From DAOTVD01 sp034437075 (lineage in GTDB: Bacteria; Chloroflexota; Anaerolineae; Aggregatilineales; J027), in contig DAOTVD010000338.1 in NCBI GenBank assembly GCA_034437075.1, forward strand, positions 1 through 11,594: DNA of 11,594 nt, written 5' to 3'. The notes beneath the pieces are model-generated. The model did not search any database. It was not told where the DNA came from and saw only the letters and a program-made list of their open reading frames with translations. The position numbers and the translations under genes were made by a program. Below are positions 7,541-11,594 of the stretch, in pieces (position 1 is the stretch's first letter; each line of letters opens with the position of its first letter).

Positions 7541-10500
7541 TCAGTCTTCGATACGTTTCAGAAAGGAACTGATCTGGTCATAGCGATAGGTATCCGCAAA
7601 CTGAGCCAGGGCATCCGCCAGCGCCGGATTGAGCGCCGCAATGTGTTGGATTGTGGCCCGCGTCCGCCCGACATCAATGCGCTGGACGCCCTCGGCCAAG
7701 GCTGCGCGCAAATCGTTGGGCAAGGCGGCCAAGGCATCCGGTAGCCAAGTCTCTGGGGGGGCAGGGCCCGACGTGGGGACATCCAAACCTAAATGTTGCG
7801 CGGCAGTATCCAACAATTTGGTGCGCACGATGGGTTTATGCAGCAAGCCATCGAAGCCAAACCCTTGCAAACGCGGCAAGTCTTCGAAGACACTTGCGGT
7901 ACAGACCACCACTTTAACAGCGGCATGCTGGGCTTTGATGCGCTGTGTCGCGGTGTAGCCATCCATGCCCGGCATGCGCAAATCCATAAACACAAGATGC
8001 GGTTGCCAAGCATCCACTTCGCGCAACGCCATTTCGCCATCCGGCGCGGTACGCACATCAAAACCAGCGGCCTCCAACTGGGCGGATAAAATCAGAAGGT
8101 TCGACTCGCTATCATCCACGACCAGAACCCGCCATCCGCTGGCGTGTTCGATCACGGGTTTGGGTTGGGGCAATATGCCTTCTTGAGGTTCGTGCAGCGT
8201 TGCGGCCTCGGCCTGAATATTAAAGATAAAGGTGGTGCCAGTGCCCAGCACACTTTGCACGCTAATCTGCCCCCCCATTAAGCGCACATATTGCTGGGCG
8301 ATGGTCAACCCCAGCCCCGTCCCTTCGCTGGCCAGGCGACCGCTTTGGGCTTGGGCAAACGGCGCGAAGATTTGCGCTTGCTCCTCGTCACTGAGCCCCG
8401 GCCCAGTATCCGCCACACTAACCGTTAGGGTCGGGTCGGGCTGGGTATCATACATCGCGTGCAGATGAACTTCACCTTCCTGAGTAAATTTGATGGCATT
8501 GCCCAAGATGTTGATAATCACCTGCCGCAGCTTACCAGGGTCGGCGATGATGTAGCGCGGCACTTCATCATCCAGCGTATAGCGCAGCACCAGCCCCTTG
8601 GATTCTGCCCGCAAGCTGAACATCTGGCGCAATTCGTTCAACAGGGCGTGTAGATCAAACTGGCTAGCTTCCAGCGAGGCGCGCCCCGCCTCAATTTTGG
8701 ACATATCCAACACATTATTGATGAGCCCCAGCAGATGATTACCGCTTTGGTAGATCGTCTGCACGGGGGCCCGGTGCGCGGACGGCAGATCATCCACCCC
8801 GGCCAACAATTCGGCAAAGCCGATAATCGCGTTCATCGGGGTGCGTAATTCGTGGCTCATATTGGCCAGAAAGAGACTTTTGGCCTGGTTGGCTTGTTCG
8901 GCCTCTTGGCGCGCGATTTCGGCATCTTGGGCAGCCTGGGCTAGCGATTTCAGCAATTTCACGTTATCGAACACCGGCGAGACCAATAGCGGCAACGCCC
9001 CATAGACGGTTTGTTCTTCTTCGCTGAAGGGCAATGTGACCGTCCAACCCAGCAAAAGGATACCGCGCCATTGTTGGCGCTTCGCCAGGGGAACCAACAC
9101 CACCCGCTCTAGCCCCGCCGCGCGCAAGACATCCCGGGTACGGGTGTCTAGCATATTAGCCCCCAGCAAGCTGGTGACGAGCAGGGGCGTGTTGGGTTGC
9201 GCTTCAAACTGTTGCGCCACGGCATAATCCGTGAGGTCATAACGCTCGCCCACCGGGACGGGCCACACAAAACTGGGCTGGTGCCAAACAGCCTCTAGCA
9301 CCAGCGTGTCGGCACCGATGCGGTCATACAAAACAGCCACTTGAATGTTAAACCCATGCGACGCACCCGTGATGGCTTGCAAGATTTCGGCGTCATCTTG
9401 CGCAACGTTTAGTTGGCGGCTGATTTCGTACAGCGCATCGAGTTGAGCGCGTTGCCGCTCGCGCGTTTGGCGCAGATTCGCAAAAGCCGGCGCCGCTAGC
9501 GTCGGCAGCCCGGCATAAATCGACCGTTCGTGTGCGCTAAATTCGCGCGTATGATGAAACCAGCTAAACACAATCGCCCCGACCCAATGCCCAGACTGCG
9601 TTAAAGCAATCGCGGCCATGGTGACGGTGTCGAACATCAGGAACAACGCGCGCGCGTTGTCGTCCATGCGGGGCTCATTGGCGACATCCTCCACCATCTG
9701 AACTTGGTCGGGGTTTTCGATCATGAGGTTAAAGGCGGGAAAATTGGGGATATAAATTCGGTCGCCCACATGCAATTCGACATCGGTCGGGTCGCGCCGC
9801 CAGATGGCACCTAGCTCGAACCATTCTGGTGCACCGTTATCATCTTCATCAATATAATACCAAGCGACGGAGTCCACGCCATGGGCGCGCGCGTCCTCAC
9901 CAAGGGCATAGAGCATTTCCTCTTCATTCGCGGCATGGGTCAGGTTACGGCTGATGCTCAGCAATGTGGCGATAGTCGCGGTTCGTTCGGCGACGCGGGC
10001 TTCGAGTTCGTCGCGAATGGCGCGCTGCTCGCGCAGCAGGTTCGCGTTTTCGATGGCGACCGCCGCCAGGCGCACAAACTGATTCAGAATGTTGTGTTCG
10101 GTCGTGCTGAAACGCCGGTCGGGGTCGCGCAAAGCCAGCGCCAGCCCACCATGCACCGTGCCGCGCATGACGATGGGCATTCCAATGGTGTAACGATAGG
10201 CATCATACAGCGCTTCGTGGACGCGCTCGGGCCATTGGGCATAATCCTCTATCTCGACCATGCGCGCGTCTTGCCAGACCTGGCCCATAAGGCCCTGCCC
10301 TTTGGTGATATAGGGGTTATGCACCGGATGCAACGCATCAAGGACGCGCATCTGGCCGCTTTCATCCAGGCTGAAGACCGTCCCAAAGGGGGCATTTAAC
10401 ACCCGCGCTGCGCTGCGCAGCAGTTCGCTGAGCAAGGCATCAATGGCTTTATGCTGCAAGAGGCTGAGGGTGGCTTCTTGTAAAGCGTTCAAATAATCGC

Positions 10501-11323
10501 GTTGTTGGATGAGTTGGGCTTCAGCCTGTTTGCGCTCGGTGATGTCGCGCACCACACTATGGATGTGGTCGGGCTGGCCATGTTCATCATATGCTAGGGC
10601 GACATTCACCTCGCCGTAAATGATGTGCCCATCCTTATGCCGAAAACGCCGCTCATAAACCGGCATGATCTCACCACGCATCAGGCGTGCCCAGCGTTCG
10701 TTCGATGCACCGGCCTCGTCCGGCAGGATGAATTCTCCCGAGTTGTGCCCGATAATTTCATCCACCGTATAGCCCAGCATATCCATGGCGCGCTGGTTGA
10801 CCATTTGATGCTGTCCATCTAGGCCGATGATGAAGATGGCGTCGTTGGTGCGCTCGAACAATGCCTGGAAGCGCCGCGGGTTGGCCACTTGCAATTGACG
10901 GGCCGTTTCGCGCACCGTGACATCATGTTGCATCCCCAGATAATAGCGCACGGTACCTTTGGCATCGAACAAAGGGAGTAGATGCAATTCGTTCCAGAAA
11001 AAAGTGCCCTCGCGGCGATAATTGCCCAAGACGACTTGGCAGGGTTGCTGAGTGGCCAGCGCCTGGCGTAGCATTTCCAAGGCGGCGACATGCTGGGGCG
11101 AGTCTTGCGGGCCATCTTGCAGAAAACGACAATTGCGCCCCAAGGTAGAGGCGGCATCATAGCCCGTTAAAGCATAGAACGCAGCATTGGCGTAGATGAT
11201 CGGCAGATCGGCATGCCCAGCGTCCGCGAGCGTCATAGCCACGGGGCTAGCATCAACCATTTGCTTAAAAATCGCCTGTTCTAGAGTAGGCCTCGGCGGT
11301 TTGGGAGGAAAGTTATCCATCAT
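7541..11323 (-). CDS. LOV-type blue-light hybrid histidine kinase (LOV-PAS-GAF3-HisKA-HATPase-REC), 1260 aa
   Basis: This is a soluble multi-sensor hybrid kinase. Order: LOV domain (about 22-136), PAS (150-267, ending in RDITERKQAE), three GAF domains (about 285-430, 450-615, 625-790), coiled-coil linkers (about 431-455, 792-815), HisKA with phospho-His824 in MSHELRTPMNAIIGF, and HATPase_c (N box Asn938/Asn942, G1 DTGPG at 972, G2 GTGLGL at 1001). Next comes REC (1065-1177: Asp1070/1071, phospho-Asp1114 in FMDLRMPGMDGY, Thr1142, Lys1163), then a 77-residue helical tail. The LOV domain carries GRNCRFLQ with adduct-forming Cys65, plus Asn101, Asn111 and Gln132, so FMN binding and a blue-light photocycle are expected. 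Only three cysteines are present (65, 95, 1141), so the GAFs cannot hold a thiol-linked bilin. No membrane segment is visible. The start may be 11323 or 11320 (adjacent ATGs), with only a weak AGG before them. The REC-kinase gene follows after 24 bases. The signal output and the physiological target are unknown. Confidence 0.93.
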   Translation of the reverse strand: MMDNFPPKPPRPTLEQAIFKQMVDASPVAMTLADAGHADLPIIYANAAFYALTGYDAASTLGRNCRFLQDGPQDSPQHVAALEMLRQALATQQPCQVVLGNYRREGTFFWNELHLLPLFDAKGTVRYYLGMQHDVTVRETARQLQVANPRRFQALFERTNDAIFIIGLDGQHQMVNQRAMDMLGYTVDEIIGHNSGEFILPDEAGASNERWARLMRGEIMPVYERRFRHKDGHIIYGEVNVALAYDEHGQPDHIHSVVRDITERKQAEAQLIQQRDYLNALQEATLSLLQHKAIDALLSELLRSAARVLNAPFGTVFSLDESGQMRVLDALHPVHNPYITKGQGLMGQVWQDARMVEIEDYAQWPERVHEALYDAYRYTIGMPIVMRGTVHGGLALALRDPDRRFSTTEHNILNQFVRLAAVAIENANLLREQRAIRDELEARVAERTATIATLLSISRNLTHAANEEEMLYALGEDARAHGVDSVAWYYIDEDDNGAPEWFELGAIWRRDPTDVELHVGDRIYIPNFPAFNLMIENPDQVQMVEDVANEPRMDDNARALFLMFDTVTMAAIALTQSGHWVGAIVFSWFHHTREFSAHERSIYAGLPTLAAPAFANLRQTRERQRAQLDALYEISRQLNVAQDDAEILQAITGASHGFNIQVAVLYDRIGADTLVLEAVWHQPSFVWPVPVGERYDLTDYAVAQQFEAQPNTPLLVTSLLGANMLDTRTRDVLRAAGLERVVLVPLAKRQQWRGILLLGWTVTLPFSEEEQTVYGALPLLVSPVFDNVKLLKSLAQAAQDAEIARQEAEQANQAKSLFLANMSHELRTPMNAIIGFAELLAGVDDLPSAHRAPVQTIYQSGNHLLGLINNVLDMSKIEAGRASLEASQFDLHALLNELRQMFSLRAESKGLVLRYTLDDEVPRYIIADPGKLRQVIINILGNAIKFTQEGEVHLHAMYDTQPDPTLTVSVADTGPGLSDEEQAQIFAPFAQAQSGRLASEGTGLGLTIAQQYVRLMGGQISVQSVLGTGTTFIFNIQAEAATLHEPQEGILPQPKPVIEHASGWRVLVVDDSESNLLILSAQLEAAGFDVRTAPDGEMALREVDAWQPHLVFMDLRMPGMDGYTATQRIKAQHAAVKVVVCTASVFEDLPRLQGFGFDGLLHKPIVRTKLLDTAAQHLGLDVPTSGPAPPETWLPDALAALPNDLRAALAEGVQRIDVGRTRATIQHIAALNPALADALAQFADTYRYDQISSFLKRIED
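10916..11251 (-). other. LOV photosensor domain coding segment
   Basis: These codons (residues 25-136 of the hybrid kinase) hold every flavin-contacting position I know for LOV domains. They include NAAFYALTGY, then GRNCRFLQ with Cys65 encoded by TGT (plus-strand ACA at 11129-11131), then GNY (Asn101), FFWN (Asn111), HLLPLFDAKG and YYLGMQHD (Gln132). The equivalent residues in oat phototropin LOV2 are Cys450, Asn482, Asn492 and Gln513. Ordinary PAS domains lack this combination. Confidence 0.93.
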
Positions 11324-11558
11324 CCTATATCTATACGGTTGTCATCCTCATTTTTGAGTGGCTGACTTGCATCAAGACCGATAACACCTAGCCGCCTAAG
11401 TATACCCAAAATGGCCGCCGTTATCACGCACGAATCAGCCGCATAAGGGTAGGTGGGTGCACCAGATGGGTACTTGATGAGAGGCAAAACGTGCTACAGA
11501 CCGCCCTTTCGTTCTGTGGTATGCTAGCGCCCATTGGGTTAACCAGAAAGCTCTATGC
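11324..11558. promoter_or_regulatory. Spacer upstream of the LOV kinase gene
   Basis: No protein gene is visible in these 235 bases; a 16-codon frame at 11477 was rejected. For the minus-strand kinase, TATAGA (plus-strand 11330-11335) is a possible -10 box very close to the start, without a good -35. A copy of ATGACAACC lies at 11337-11345 on the minus strand. The palindrome GGTGCACC is at 11456-11463. On the plus strand a possible extended -10 lies at 11517-11525. The spacer presumably carries divergent promoters. Confidence 0.35.
11517..11525 (+). promoter_or_regulatory. Possible extended -10 promoter element
   Basis: TGG directly followed by TATGCT fits the TGn-TATAAT extended -10 form. 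It lies about 33 bases before an ATG (11559) whose frame is open to the window edge. No -35 match supports it. Confidence 0.25.
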
Positions 11559-11594
11559 ATGCTTCTCGATAGTTTGCTGGTGTTGCTTGGCTTC
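11559..11594 (+). CDS. Possible start of a further gene (first 12 codons only)
   Basis: ATG at 11559 opens a frame of 12 codons, MLLDSLLVLLGF, that runs out of the window. The residues are mostly hydrophobic, which would fit an N-terminal membrane or signal segment. Only a weak purine stretch (AGAAAG) precedes the ATG. It is divergent from the LOV kinase gene. Nothing can be said of its function, and the frame could close just beyond the edge. Confidence 0.3.
   Translation, partial: MLLDSLLVLLGF

Noticed and set aside
9881..10399. Plus-strand open frame of 172 codons inside the LOV kinase gene
   Set aside because: It is antisense to the conserved GAF codons, its composition is irregular and no motif is seen.
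11337..11345. ATGACAACC shared between the spacers upstream of the Nif11/treZ genes and the LOV kinase gene, as a common operator
   Set aside because: With spacers of about 170 and 270 bases searched on both strands, sharing one 9-mer is not improbable by chance. The positions relative to the genes also differ.
11477..11527. Sixteen-codon plus-strand frame starting MRGK
   Set aside because: It has no ribosome binding site and overlaps the possible promoter element. Short frames of this size are common by chance.

Overview
The window is a GC-rich bacterial fragment carrying five complete or near-complete protein genes and a few bases of a sixth. A member of the Chloroflexota is the best guess. 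The reasons are a surface protein with a long Thr/Pro-rich linker, LysM and PKD domains, very large kinases with stacked PAS/GAF sensors, and a treZ-treY pair encoding a long TreY. This assignment rests on family habits and was not tested by a search.

Layout from left to right. Positions 1-1137 (+) hold the 3' part of a membrane-anchored, probably exported LysM-PKD protein. Four bases later, and convergent with it, lies a small gene for a Nif11-domain protein (1142-1375, -). A 170-base AT-richer divergent spacer follows. Next come treZ (1546-3402, +) and treY (3399-6383, +), translationally coupled through an ATGA overlap. They encode the two enzymes that turn malto-oligosaccharides or glycogen ends into trehalose. 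The treY stop codon overlaps the stop codon of a convergent receiver-histidine kinase gene (6380-7516, -) inside a single TTAA. That kinase gene is the second gene of a minus-strand pair. The first (7541-11323, -) encodes a 1260-residue hybrid histidine kinase. After it lies a spacer of about 235 bases with a possible gene start at 11559 (+).

The most interesting item is the N-terminus of the 1260-residue kinase. It is not an ordinary PAS domain but a LOV domain with the complete flavin-binding signature GRNCRFLQ and the other flavin-contacting Asn/Gln residues. The protein should therefore be a blue-light receptor: LOV-PAS-GAF-GAF-GAF-HisKA-HATPase-REC. It is followed after 24 bases by a REC-HisKA-HATPase partner. 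This looks like a two-protein light-signalling cassette whose output protein is not in the window. It faces a trehalose-synthesis operon tail to tail. A role of light in controlling trehalose is an attractive but unproven idea, because only the position links them.

No tRNA, rRNA, CRISPR array, insertion sequence or convincing intrinsic terminator was seen.
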